Positions 38,098 to 52,008 of a stretch of 64,000 nucleotides of DNA are shown here, in pieces (within the stretch, counting starts at the first letter, position 1; every line of letters begins with the position of its first letter). Source of the stretch: Raphanus sativus. Its lineage: Eukaryota; Streptophyta; Magnoliopsida; Brassicales; Brassicaceae. The notes below the pieces were generated by a model. That model saw only the letters and a list, made by a program, of their open reading frames with translations. It was not told the origin of the DNA and made no database searches. Position numbers and translations under genes: made by a program. The DNA is taken from NCBI RefSeq assembly GCF_000801105.2, contig NC_079515.1, positions 28,543,407-28,607,406 on the forward strand, given 5' to 3'.

Positions 38098-41000
38098 ATG
38101 TCTGATGCAAAAGGCAACATCAGCTTAGCGATTAGGGTTCCGGTCTCGAGCCAATCTCTGTTTTCTCCCGGTGGTGGCCGATGCATTAGCATTCCCCGGA
38201 AGAAACTTGTGCAGAAGATAGAGGCTGACCCAACTCAAACCCGGATCAACTCGTGGATCGAAGCCATGAGAGCTTCTTCCCCTACTCGGACCCGACCAGG
38301 GAACATTTCATCTCTCCCGGAGTCGGATGAGGAGGATGAGTACTCTTCTTGGATGGCTCAACACCCCTCGGCCTTAAGCAAGTTTGAAGAGATCGCTAAA
38401 TCTTCGACAGGGAAACAAATTGTTATGTTTCTTGATTATGACGGTACATTATCACCCATTGTTGAAAACCCAGATCAGGCTTACATGACTGATGAGGTTT
38501 GCTTCTCTTCTTACTTTCTTACTAGATTTTTACCCGCACGCCCGTGCGGATGTATATTTCAAAAATATATTGCTATTTATTTTTCATGCCAATATCAAAA
38601 TTGGATAAAAATTTCAAATCTGAAGAACCAAACCGGTCACGATCCGAAAAAATAATACCAAAACCGTACCAAAATTGATTAAATATCTAAATTATTCAAA
38701 ATTTGATTATAGATTTTAAGAAATTCAAAATATATAATGAATTTAAAAAATAATTTAAATGGGTTAGCCGAACCTGAACTGAACCCGCAAAGATTCGAAT
38801 ATAATTCAAATTGAAATTTAGAAATATCTGAATGGGGCTGAAATCTTTGACTCCGGAAACCCGAAACTCAAAACCCAAACAGATCCGAAACGAACCCGAA
38901 TGGATACCTGAACGCCCAGCCCTAGTCATAATTCGAACTGAAATTTAGAAATATATGAATGGGGCTAAAATCTTTGACCCCGGAAACCCGAAACTCAAAC
39001 AGATCTGAAACGAACCGGAATGGATACCTGAACGCTCAGCCCTAATCACTATTATGTATCATATATATGTCATCATATAATTAATTTTATTGGTTCATCA
39101 TATAAATAATCATATAATTAATAGTGTTTTATGTTTTATATGTACCATCTTAAAAATAATCACATATATTATATTTTTAAAATTTAATGTGAAATAAAAA
39201 ACCATAATTTAAGTTGGTATATGAAATTAATCTTTTTGTTGTATTTTTCTTATATATATTGAAAACATTTTTTAATAATGGTTATTGGAAAATATTTTAG
39301 TAAAAATAAATTATAATGACATACAGTATTTAAATAGTAGTTTTGTGATAGGTATACACTAAATGGACTTTGATTTGTTGGTGTATAAATTTATAAAATG
39401 TATAATTAACATAAAAATCAATTAGGTATCTAACTACTTTAAGCAGAAAGAAAAAGATGGACGTTTATCATTGAATCAATTAGATGCTGACAATTGGTTC
39501 AACATTATTTTTTTTGAATTGATTCAACATTATTGGTTTACTAATATATATAAGTATATAACCTAATTTATGCAGAGATTTATATCAGTGTTATACTTGC
39601 ATTGGTCGACATTTGGGTTTAGTGTTGTTCTCGTCAACTAAAATTCAAGGGTTGCAATAGTTCTAATGATAACTCAATTATATATTGGCATTTGATTAAA
39701 TCTAATTAATTTAATAATATATAATCAAATTTATGTAGGGATCGTGATTGTGGTCCGACAGAATATTGAACCCATATTATGGTTTGTGGTAGATAATTGA
39801 AATTATTAATGAAATTTTAATGAGTTTGTAATTTTTGGGTTTCTAATGTGGCGTGAAAATTTTACAATATAATTAGAAAAGTTATAGAATTAATAGCAGT
39901 GGCAAAGCTCGTAAATATTTAGATGAAGTAAGGGTACTTTTCCATTTGTACTTCACTTTTAATAGGATAGATTTCTTTCGTTTTTGACTATTTTTCTAAC
40001 AACTCTCTTGGTTCTCAGATGCGAGATGCAGTGAAAGGTGTGGCTAGATATTTCCCGACCGCGATTGTCACGGGGAGGTGCCGTGACAAGGTACGTTTTA
40101 ACATCTTTTCTCAATCCATTAGAAATTAAATATTATTCTCCGTTTGGAACCGAGATCTTGAGCTTATTAGTAAAAACAAACTCACGTTCTTTTAATATAT
40201 TTTGTACTTTGTAGGTTCGTAGATTTGTGAAACTACCTGGAATTTATTATGCCGGCAGCCATGGAATGGATATCAAAGGACCTTCCAAAAAATACAAATA
40301 TAACAAGGTACTATCATCAACTTTTCATACATTAATCTATATCTATAGATTAATCGACCAGGGCCTAATGTTTTTTTTGTGTGACAATATTACAGAACAA
40401 TAAAGGTGTTCTTTTCCAAGCAGCGAATGAGTTCTTGCCCATGATTGACCAGGTGTCCTACTTTTTTCTACTTCTCCATACTATAAGAAATATTAATCTG
40501 TATTTATATTTCTGCGTGAATTGACAATATCAATTTAGCACCATATTGTAGTCTCTAACTAAAAAAACATATATATAAATATCTTATACAGGTTTCTAAG
40601 TGTCTAGTTGAGAAAATGAGAGAAGTAGCAGGAGCAAGCGTCGAGAACAATAAGTTCTGTGTGTCCGTTCACTACCGTTGCGTTGATCCAAAGGTAGGAA
40701 CACTGTCGAAATTTCAGAACATTTTTTAAATTAATGTTATCTTTCTCTAATAATAATATATGGTTGATTTGTAATGGTAGGACTGGGGAATAGTAGCAGA
40801 ATACGTGACATCGATATTAAGTGAGTACCCGAACCTGAGGTTGACACAAGGAAGAAAAGTTTTTGAGATTCGACCAACCATCAAATGGGACAAAGGCAAA
40901 GCCCTCGAGTTCTTGCTCGAGTCTTTAGGATTCGGACACTCTGACAATGTTTTGCCCATCTACATAGGAGATGATCGTACGGACGAGGATGCTTTTAAGG

Positions 41001-44000
41001 TATTTTACAATCTAACTTTATACCTAATTAGGAGATCCATAACTTTGGAATGTAAAAAAAGATATCATGACATTTCATTATTTTCGTATAGTTTTTATAT
41101 TTTGCTTTAGTGAATGTAATTAACCAGAATATATGTGCGGTGCAGGTACTGAGGGAGAAAGGACAAGGCTTTGGTATACTTGTGTCCAAAGTTCCAAAGG
41201 AAACGAGTGCTACATATTCTCTTCAAGAACCTTCCGAGGTAATATTAGTTATTTGATTTCTTCGATTTTATTTTACTAGTTGTTATAAACATGAAAAACA
41301 GAAGAAGAAGAAGCAATGTCAAAGATATACGCACCGTAACTTTGGCAAATGAGATTTATTATGTGGAGCCCACGTCACTATGCACGCACAGTAACTTTTC
41401 CTTTTTACTCTCTATATAAACGAACGAATTCGTTCGATTGTAAACACACCTTTCTTCCTCTCCTCTATAAGAAACTCTCTCTCGTTTATTTATCATACAT
41501 CAGTGTTATTTTCTTTCTGCGGGTATAAAATTTCTTTCTATAAAATTTCCGATACACATTAAAATTTATAAGTCTTTTTATAACACGTTATCAGCACGAT
41601 CACTCTGCAATTCGGTAAAGTTTATATGTATCATATTTACCCTGCTATAATGGTCGGTATACCGCCTATATTATTATTCACTATTTTATAGTGGTTGTTT
41701 TAATTCATTATTATTTATCTGTATTAATGCGGGCGGTATGTCGCCTCGTTAATAAACCTTGATTGTTAATTACACCATAATTATTTGGCTTGGCTGTGCC
41801 GCCGCAAAATTTATTTAATACTATAATGGAAATTTATTTATCACCATAATGCGATTGAAATTTCTCTGTTTATTATATTGTGATTATTATATAAATGTTT
41901 GCTCACCTATATAAAAATATTGTGAAATTTACTGAAATTGATTGACTGATTATTACGATATTTTCAGACTGATTTTCGATTCAACGATTTAACGCCAACG
42001 GTCACAAAGAAAAATTTCAAATTTTTACCCCTTTTCAAACGGCTATGAACAGTAATTTTACATCTATAAATACACTCATACTTCACTCATTTTCTCCATC
42101 AAAAATTATTCATCTTCTCCCAAATATTTTTCAAATAATTTTCTCTCAGTTTTCTCTCTCAAAAAAGATGATCCGCGCGTTTTTGATTTTAGTTGCAATT
42201 CTAATTTGTGTTTCTATTTACGGTTTATTCGTTGGAGAATTTGCTCCGGGAGAATTTACGATGAATATCGGTTTACTTTTCTATACATTGTTTCTCTTTG
42301 TAATTGCTTGCATGATTAATATAAATGGTTCATTCTAAATATTATGAAATTCTAATAAAATTTATTATACTTGTTTTTAGAAATGCAAATGGCAAGAATC
42401 GAGCATCTTCAGTTTCCGGCTCTCAAAATAACTGGCGAAAACTATGTCGGATGGGTCACAAATGTGAAACCCTATCTGATTATGAAAAAGTTAACCGAGA
42501 CGATTGTAATCGGTAACAAATCACCGCCTGAGCATAAGGCTGAAGCGATAATTTTCCTGAAAAAACACCTCGATGAAAATGTTACGCATGACTATGCGAG
42601 CATAGAAGACCCAGCTGAACTGTGGCAAGCTTTAAAAGAAAGGTTCGATAACCAAAAGGAAGTCAACCTCCCTCACGCTCTAGAAGAGTGGAAAAATCTG
42701 AGGTTTCAGGATTTTCAAAAGGTTGAGGAATACAATTCCGCTGTCCTGAGGATAGTTTCACTCCTGAAGTATTGCGGTAACCCTGTCTCCGAAGCAGAAA
42801 TGATGAATAAGACTTACAACACTTTCCACAAACAGCTTCACTTCCTACCCGAAATTTACAGAAAATGCGGGTACACGAGATTTTCTGAATTGATGGTTGC
42901 ACTCATGTTGGCTGAAAAGAACAATGAACTTCTGATCAAAAATCACAATTCCCGACCTACGGGAGCCAAAGCATTCCCTGAAGTGAATGCTACGTCAATA
43001 GAAAACTCAGAGAGAAGAACCCAAACCAGTCGGGGTCGTGGTCGTGGTCGCCATTTCAACAGCAAACGTGGAAAAACTTACAATCCGAAATGGAAGGGAT
43101 CTAACAAATGGGTTAGATCCGAACAAGGTCCTAAGGGCAAACAAACTCAAGAAGATACCACGCAGAAGCGTGAGAGTGTATGTTACAGATGTGGATGTAA
43201 GGGACATTGGTCTCGTACCTGTCGTACTCCTCCACATCTCTGTAAGTTATATCAAGAGTCCACGAAAGGCAAAGCTAAGGAAGTGAATCTCACCGAAAAT
43301 TTTGAGGGGACATCGTACCTAGATGCCTCTGATTTCGCAAATGAGCTAGAGTAGATTCCTCCTGAAGAGAACTGAAGTGCTTATAATAAGATTACTAAAT
43401 AACCTTCAGTATTGTCATGTATAATTATTACATTTCCTGTCTTAAACGAATAGTGATGTTTTTAACATTACTTTAATGTATAATTATTGTATGTTTTCTA
43501 ATATGATTATTATATGAATGAATTTCATGTTTCTCTTTTATTGATGTTTATGACTATTACAGAAATGGATCAGAATGCCAGTGGAACAAAATCCAAGAAA
43601 CGGATACGAGAAATATGTATACCAGATAGTGGAACAACACACACTATTCTGAAACAAAAGAGATATTTCTCTGATTTAAAAACGACAAAAATTATTGTCA
43701 ATACAATATCAGGTCCTGCAGACGTGATTGAAGGTGCTGGTAAAGCTAAATTTACATTGCCAAATGGAACAAGATTATCCATAAAAAATGCCTTATACTC
43801 TCCGAGTTCTAAAAGGAATTTGTTGAGTTTCAAAGATATCTATCGTCACGGATATGATACTCAGTCTGCAACTGAGGATGGAAAGAAATACATATATGTA
43901 ACTTCTGAGAAATATGGCAAAAGACATATATTGGAAAAGTTTCCCGAACTTCCTTCGGGATTGCATCATACCTACATAGATGCAATCGAATCCAATCTTG

Positions 44001-47000
44001 TAATAAAAGAAAATCCAGAAGATTTCACATTATGGCATGATCGGCTCGGCCACCCAGGCACCTCAATGATGCGTAGAATCATAGAGAGCTCACATGGTCA
44101 CTCACTGAAAATACAGGAGATTTCTCAAAGGAATAAAATGACATGTGTTGCATGTTCTCTTGGTAAGTTGATCGTAAGACCGTCGCCAACCAAAATTAAT
44201 ACAGAATCACCAAAGTTCCTTGAAAGAATTCAAGGAGATATATGTGGACCCATACATCCACCTTGTGGACCATTCCACTATTTTATGGTATTAATTGACG
44301 CATCCAGTAGATGGTCACATGTCTGTCTATTATCATCTTGAAATGTGGCATTTGCGAGATTTATAACTCAGATAATCAAACTGCGAGCACAGTTTCCCGA
44401 TTACACTATTAAAAGAGTTAGATTAGACAACGCTGGTGAATTCACATCCCAAGCATTCAATGATTACTGTATGGTAACGGGGATTGAAGTTGAACATTCT
44501 GTGGCTCATGTTCATACTCAAAATGGTTTGGCCGAGTCTTTGATTAAACGCATGCAATTGATTGCAAGACCATTGATCATGAGATCAAAACTTCCAACCT
44601 CTGTATGGGGACATGCTATTTTACATGCAGAAGCACTTATTCGGATCAGACCAAGTGCATACCATAAATATTCTCCATTACAGTTAGCATTTGGTCGAGA
44701 ACCAAACATTTCCCATTTTAGAGTTTTTGGTTGTGCGGTATATGTGCCTGTAGCACCACCACAACGTACAAAGATGGGACCACAAAGAAGGTTGGGAATA
44801 TATGTTGGTTGTGATTCTCCATCAATTATACGATACCTAGAACCACAGACTGGTGATGTCTTTACGGCACGTTTTGCCGATTGTCATTTTGATGAGAAAG
44901 TATTCCCAGTTCTAGGGGGAGAAAACAAAAATGTAGAAAATGATATCAAATGGAGTGTACCTTCGTTGTTATATCTTGATCCTCCTACTAAGGAGTCAGA
45001 ACTAGAAGTTCGACGAATCATGCATTTACAAAGTATAGCAAATCAGCTACCTGATGCTTTTGCGGATACCAAGACGGTAACTAAATCTCATATACCAGCT
45101 GCAAATGCTCCTGCTTGTATCAAAGTACCAAATGATCAAGAAAAAGCAAATGATACACGTGAGTCTAAAACACGCTTGAAGCGAGGTAGACCTGCTGGTT
45201 CTAAGAATAAAAATCCTAGAAAACAGAAGGATATCGAGATGACTGATACACCCAAAATAGCAGAAAGTATTTTGGAAGAAACAAACGATGAGAATACTGA
45301 AAAAGTAGAGCATCCTGAATCAGAAAGGAATCATGAGATTTCTATCAACTACATCCATAATAAGAAGATATGGAACAGAAATGAAAAGGATGATGTTGAT
45401 GATGCTTTCTCATATATTGTGTCAAGTGAAATAAATGAGGAAATTGAAGATCCAGAACCGAAATCTGTTTATGAATGTCAAAAGAGACATGATTGGAAAC
45501 AATGGAAAGATGCAATACAAACCGAACTTGATTCGCTTAATAAACGAGAAGTATTTGGATCTATTGTACTCACACCTGCAGATGTGAGACCTGTTGGGTA
45601 CAAATGGGTTTTCGTTCGAAAGCGAAATGAGAAAAATGAGATCACAAGATACAAAGCTCGTCTTGTTGCCCAAGGTTTTTCTCAAAGACCAGGAATTGAT
45701 TATGAGGAAACATATTCTCCTGTTATGGATGCAATCACTTTTAGATTCCTGATGAGTCTAGCAGCTGATAAGAATCTTGAGATGCGTCTTATGGATGTTG
45801 TTACAGCCTATCTATACGGGTCATTAGATACAGATATCTACATGAAAGTTCCTGATGGATTTAAAATGCCAGAAGCATTAAGTTCCAAACCGAAAGAGTT
45901 ATGTGCAATAAAATTGCAAAGATCATTATATGGGTTAAAACAATCTGGACGTATGTGGTATAATCGTCTCAGTGAGCATTTAACAAAAGAAGGATATGTA
46001 AATGATCCCATATGTCCATGTGTTTTCATCAAGAAAACAAAATCCGGATTTGTGATAATCGCGGTATATGTTGATGATCTAAATATTATTGGAACTCAGA
46101 AGGAAATACAAAAGGCATCAAACTATCTCAAAGGAGAATTTGAGATGAAAGATCTCGGACAGACACAATATTGTCTTGGCCTACAAATAGAGCATTATCA
46201 AAATGGTATATTTGTGCATCAATCCACATACACTAGAAGAGTGTTGAAACGTTTTAACATGGATAAATCAACTCCTCTTAGCACTCCAATGGTCGTTAGA
46301 TCACTTAATATTGAAAGTGATCCATTTCGACCATCTGAGGAAAATGAAGAGATACTTGGTCCGGAAGTACCATATCTAAGTGCAATTGGAGCACTGATGT
46401 ACCTTGCAAATTGTACACGGCCTGATATATCATTTGCTGTTAATCTTTTGGCAAGATTCAGCTCATCTCCCACAAGGAGACATTGGAATGGAATTAAGCA
46501 TATCTTTCGTTACCTTCAAGGGACCATTGATTTGGGTTTATTTTACTCTAAGGATTCAAAAGGTCCAATGGTTGGTTTTGCAGATGCAGGATATCTTTCA
46601 GATCCACACAAAGCCCGATCACAAACAGGATACGTTTTCACGATCGGAGGCACTGCTATATCTTGGCGTTCTCAGAAACAAACGCTTGTAGCCACTTCTT
46701 CAAATCACGCTGAGATCATCGCACTCCATGAAGCAAGTAGAGAATGTGTATGGCTAAGATCAATAAGCCGACATATATGTTCAAGCAGCGGAATTGACGA
46801 AAATACGGAGCCAACTATTCTATACGAAGATAATGCGGCATGTGTTGCTCAAACGAAGGAAGGATATATCAAAAGCGATAGAACGAAACATATACACCCG
46901 AAGTTCTTCTCATACACCCAAGAGCTCGAGAAGAAGAAAGAGATTGAAGTAAGATACGTTCGATCATGCGACAATGCAGCTGACCTCTTCACTAAATCAC

Positions 47001-47627
47001 TTCCTACCTCGGTGTTCAGAAAACATGTTCATAATATTGGAATGCGTCATCAGAAGGATCTATGACTGCTCATTCGAGGGGGAGCTTACGTGGTTGTACT
47101 CTTTTTACCTTACTATGGTTTTTCCCATTGGGTTTTCCTAGAAAGGTTTTTAACGAGGCAACAAAGACGTTGAGCAAATGATAGTGACACTGGTCTCCAA
47201 GGGGGAGTGTTATAAACATGAAAAACAGAAGAAGAAGAAGCAATGTCAAAGATATACGCACCGTAACTTTGGCAAATGAGATTTATTATGTGGAGCCCAC
47301 GTCACTATGCACGCACAGTAACTTTTCCTTTTTACTCTCTATATAAACGAACGAATTCGTTCGATTGTAAACACACCTTTCTTCCTCTCCTCTATAAGAA
47401 ACTCTCTCTCGTTTATTTATCATACATCAGTGTTATTTTCTTTCTGCGGGTATAAAATTTCTTTCTATAAAATTTCCGATACACATTAAAATTTATAAGT
47501 CTTTTTATAACACTAGTCTATTATTCTTGTGGAGGAATAATTTCTTTTTAACTAATGTTTTGAGTAGGTAGGAAAATTTCTGGGACGACTGGTACAATGG
47601 AAACAAATGTCACTCACAAGAAAATAG
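38098..47627 (+). CDS. TPPD: Trehalose-6-phosphate phosphatase (eight exons)
   Basis: This HAD-superfamily phosphatase converts trehalose-6-phosphate to trehalose and so removes a key plant sugar signal. Exons: 38098-38496, 40019-40090, 40215-40307, 40396-40452, 40592-40693, 40781-40999, 41146-41238 and 47568-47627. All are GT-AG and sum to 1095 nt (364 aa), a normal class II TPP length. The catalytic DxDGT motif is in [12 protein letters not shown] (Asp113, Asp115). SHGMDIKGP and [10 protein letters not shown] (about 304-311) are the later HAD motifs. The N-terminal tail with [15 protein letters not shown] and the linker [20 protein letters not shown] fit TPPD among Arabidopsis TPPs, with TPPC next. 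Intron 1 (1522 bp) is almost wholly a Helitron. Intron 7 (6329 bp) is almost wholly a Copia element. Without them these introns would be about 72 and 92 bp. All exons are intact, but splicing across a 6.3-kb intron holding LTR poly(A) and promoter signals may be impaired. Confidence 0.92.
38522..39971 (-). mobile_element. Helitron filling TPPD intron 1
   Basis: On the minus strand the 5' end is TCTATCCTATTAAAAGTGAA (at 39971). The 3' end has hairpin CCGCACGGGCGTGCGG then CTAG (38525-38522), between A and T. It accounts for 1450 of the 1522 bp of intron 1. Inside, a block of about 125 bp (about 38810-38935) with CGAAACGAACCCGAATGGAT is repeated at 38936-39050. There is no coding frame of its own. 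Confidence 0.82.
41281..41585 (+). repeat. 5' LTR of the Copia element
   Basis: 305 bp, TGTTATAAAC to CTTTTTATAACA. A TATA box (CTATATAAAC) is at about 41412-41421, and a CT-rich tract followed by TTTATTTATC suggests the transcription start lies near 41440-41450. It contains the palindrome GAACGAATTCGTTC (about 41423-41436). Confidence 0.97.
41586..41605 (+). other. Putative primer-binding site region of the Copia element
   Basis: The sequence directly after the 5' LTR is CGTTATCAGCACGATCACTC. It is not the common plant TGGTATCAGAGC initiator-Met tRNA site, though it keeps a TATCAG core at a similar offset. The priming tRNA cannot be named from sequence alone. Confidence 0.4.
42168..42338 (+). 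CDS. Small two-membrane-segment ORF in the Copia leader
   Basis: This frame encodes 56 aa, starting at an ATG in a purine context (AAAAAAGATG). There are two hydrophobic stretches, residues 4-22 ([18 protein letters not shown]) and 33-50 ([18 protein letters not shown]), separated by the acidic loop VGEFAPGEF. It lies between the 5' LTR and gag. An in-frame upstream ATG at 42045 would extend it to 97 aa. I do not recognise it as a standard Copia protein. It may be a chance frame, a captured host fragment or a real leader peptide. Confidence 0.4.
   Translation: MIRAFLILVAILICVSIYGLFVGEFAPGEFTMNIGLLFYTLFLFVIACMININGSF
42383..43354 (+). CDS. gag: Copia gag (nucleocapsid) protein
   Basis: 323 aa from the first ATG ([11 protein letters not shown]). 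It has the N-terminal Copia gag motif ([17 protein letters not shown]), the central capsid-like UBN2-type region and [15 protein letters not shown], a basic linker ([10 protein letters not shown]) and one CCHC zinc knuckle ([15 protein letters not shown]-x2-C-x4-H-x4-C). The frame closes at TAG (43352) before pol begins, so gag is made as its own protein. A splice-acceptor-like TTTTTAG sits just before the ATG. Confidence 0.93.
   Translation: MQMARIEHLQFPALKITGENYVGWVTNVKPYLIMKKLTETIVIGNKSPPEHKAEAIIFLKKHLDENVTHDYASIEDPAELWQALKERFDNQKEVNLPHALEEWKNLRFQDFQKVEEYNSAVLRIVSLLKYCGNPVSEAEMMNKTYNTFHKQLHFLPEIYRKCGYTRFSELMVALMLAEKNNELLIKNHNSRPTGAKAFPEVNATSIENSERRTQTSRGRGRGRHFNSKRGKTYNPKWKGSNKWVRSEQGPKGKQTQEDTTQKRESVCYRCGCKGHWSRTCRTPPHLCKLYQESTKGKAKEVNLTENFEGTSYLDASDFANELE
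43565..47065 (+). pseudogene. pol: Copia pol (protease, integrase, RT, RNase H) with one premature stop
   Basis: Domains in order: aspartic protease ([10 protein letters not shown]); zinc-binding pre-integrase ([19 protein letters not shown]); integrase core with Asp at DASSRW, Asp in RLDNAGEF and Glu in GLAESLIKR; reverse transcriptase ([18 protein letters not shown], catalytic YVDD at 46067-46078); RNase H ([28 protein letters not shown]). It ends at 47065. An in-frame TGA at 44339-44341 interrupts the integrase between its first and second catalytic acidic residues; the frame is otherwise open on both sides. The gap between the gag stop and this ATG is 210 nt, with ATTACAG immediately before the ATG. 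As it stands the polyprotein would end early unless the stop is read through. Confidence 0.92.
47196..47207 (+). other. Polypurine tract of the Copia element
   Basis: AAGGGGGAG lies directly before the 3' LTR, the normal place for the plus-strand primer of Copia elements. Confidence 0.8.
47208..47512 (+). repeat. 3' LTR of the Copia element
   Basis: 305 bp, matching the 5' LTR base for base as far as visual comparison can tell. It is followed by the CTAGT target copy and then the native acceptor of TPPD exon 8, 55 bp downstream. Confidence 0.97.
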
Positions 47628-48118
47628 CCCAGTTACCCATTTTATTTTATTTTCAGTTTTTCACTTTAATAAATGAGTTAGCGAACACCTGCAACGAAAA
47701 TTGTTGTATGTCTTTTACCCAAAAAGGAAACATTGTTGTATGTTGATCTTATCCTATCCTTTTTATGATTTTTTTTATTTTACTCTTCTTGAGCAAATGT
47801 AATTTGTACAACATTTGTTAACAAAATCATTATATAAGATTACACAAAAAACATTATATAAAAATTTCCTACAACAACAAACACAAATGTAAATTTGTAA
47901 GTACAACTATTTCAACAAATCTTCTATTTACCAAATAGAGAAAAAAAAAATCCTTCTAGACATGTACATTCGGAATATGTATATCTCAGATATTTTAGGA
48001 GGGAAAGGCAAAATAACCAGATGTATGAAAATCAAATTTATTCACTTTCAAATGACATAATACAGTTTTATTGATTGGTAAAAATAAAAATAAAAATAAT
48101 ACAGTTTTATTGATTGGT
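47628..48118. other. Intergenic AT-rich DNA
   Basis: This is the TPPD 3' region. No gene is present. A short unit (ATACAGTTTTATTGATTGGTAA) is directly repeated (about 48059-48080 and 48099-48120) just before the SINE. Confidence 0.55.
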
Positions 48119-48133
48119 AACTAATACTATCAT

Positions 48134-48277
48134 AGCCTGGTGGTAATGGAACCTCGGCTGAGGTGCCCGCCACCCAGCTTCGAAACCCGGCCACAGCGAT
48201 TTAACATCCTTACTGCTGGGGCGCTGGACCCCTTCGGGGGATATTTGGGAAAGTGGCTGCCCAGACACCAGAGATAT

Positions 48278-48316
<39 letters not shown>
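48134..48316 (+). mobile_element. tRNA-derived SINE with a 40-base poly(A) tail
   Basis: The A box is TAGCCTGGTGGTAATGG (from about 48134) and the B box is in GCTTCGAAACCCGG (about 48178). The body ends GAGATATC and is followed by about 40 uninterrupted A. The flanking target duplication AACTAATACTATCAT (48119-48133 and 48317-48331) is perfect. The long pure tail and perfect duplication argue for a recent insertion. Confidence 0.92.
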
Positions 48317-48320
<4 letters not shown>

Positions 48321-48331
48321 AATACTATCAT

Positions 48332-52008
<3,677 letters not shown>

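Larger units (their letters stand above)
41281..47512 (+). mobile_element. Complete Ty1/Copia LTR retrotransposon in TPPD intron 7
   Basis: The element is 6232 bp, flanked by the 5-bp duplication CTAGT (41276-41280 and 47513-47517). It has TG..CA-ended LTRs (TGTTATAAAC..TTTTATAACA), then a leader, gag, and pol in the Copia order protease-integrase-RT-RNase H. It is in the same orientation as the host gene. The two 305-bp LTRs appear identical by eye, so insertion is very recent. Coding capacity is nearly complete; the one clear lesion is an in-frame TGA in the integrase part of pol. Confidence 0.97.

Noticed and set aside
42371..42382. Gag start upstream of 42383
   Set aside because: It would need a non-ATG start. 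The first ATG at 42383 fits the conserved gag N-terminus.
48134..48200. tRNA-like promoter boxes
   Set aside because: This is also a SINE head: no acceptor stem, a long A tail and flanking duplications.
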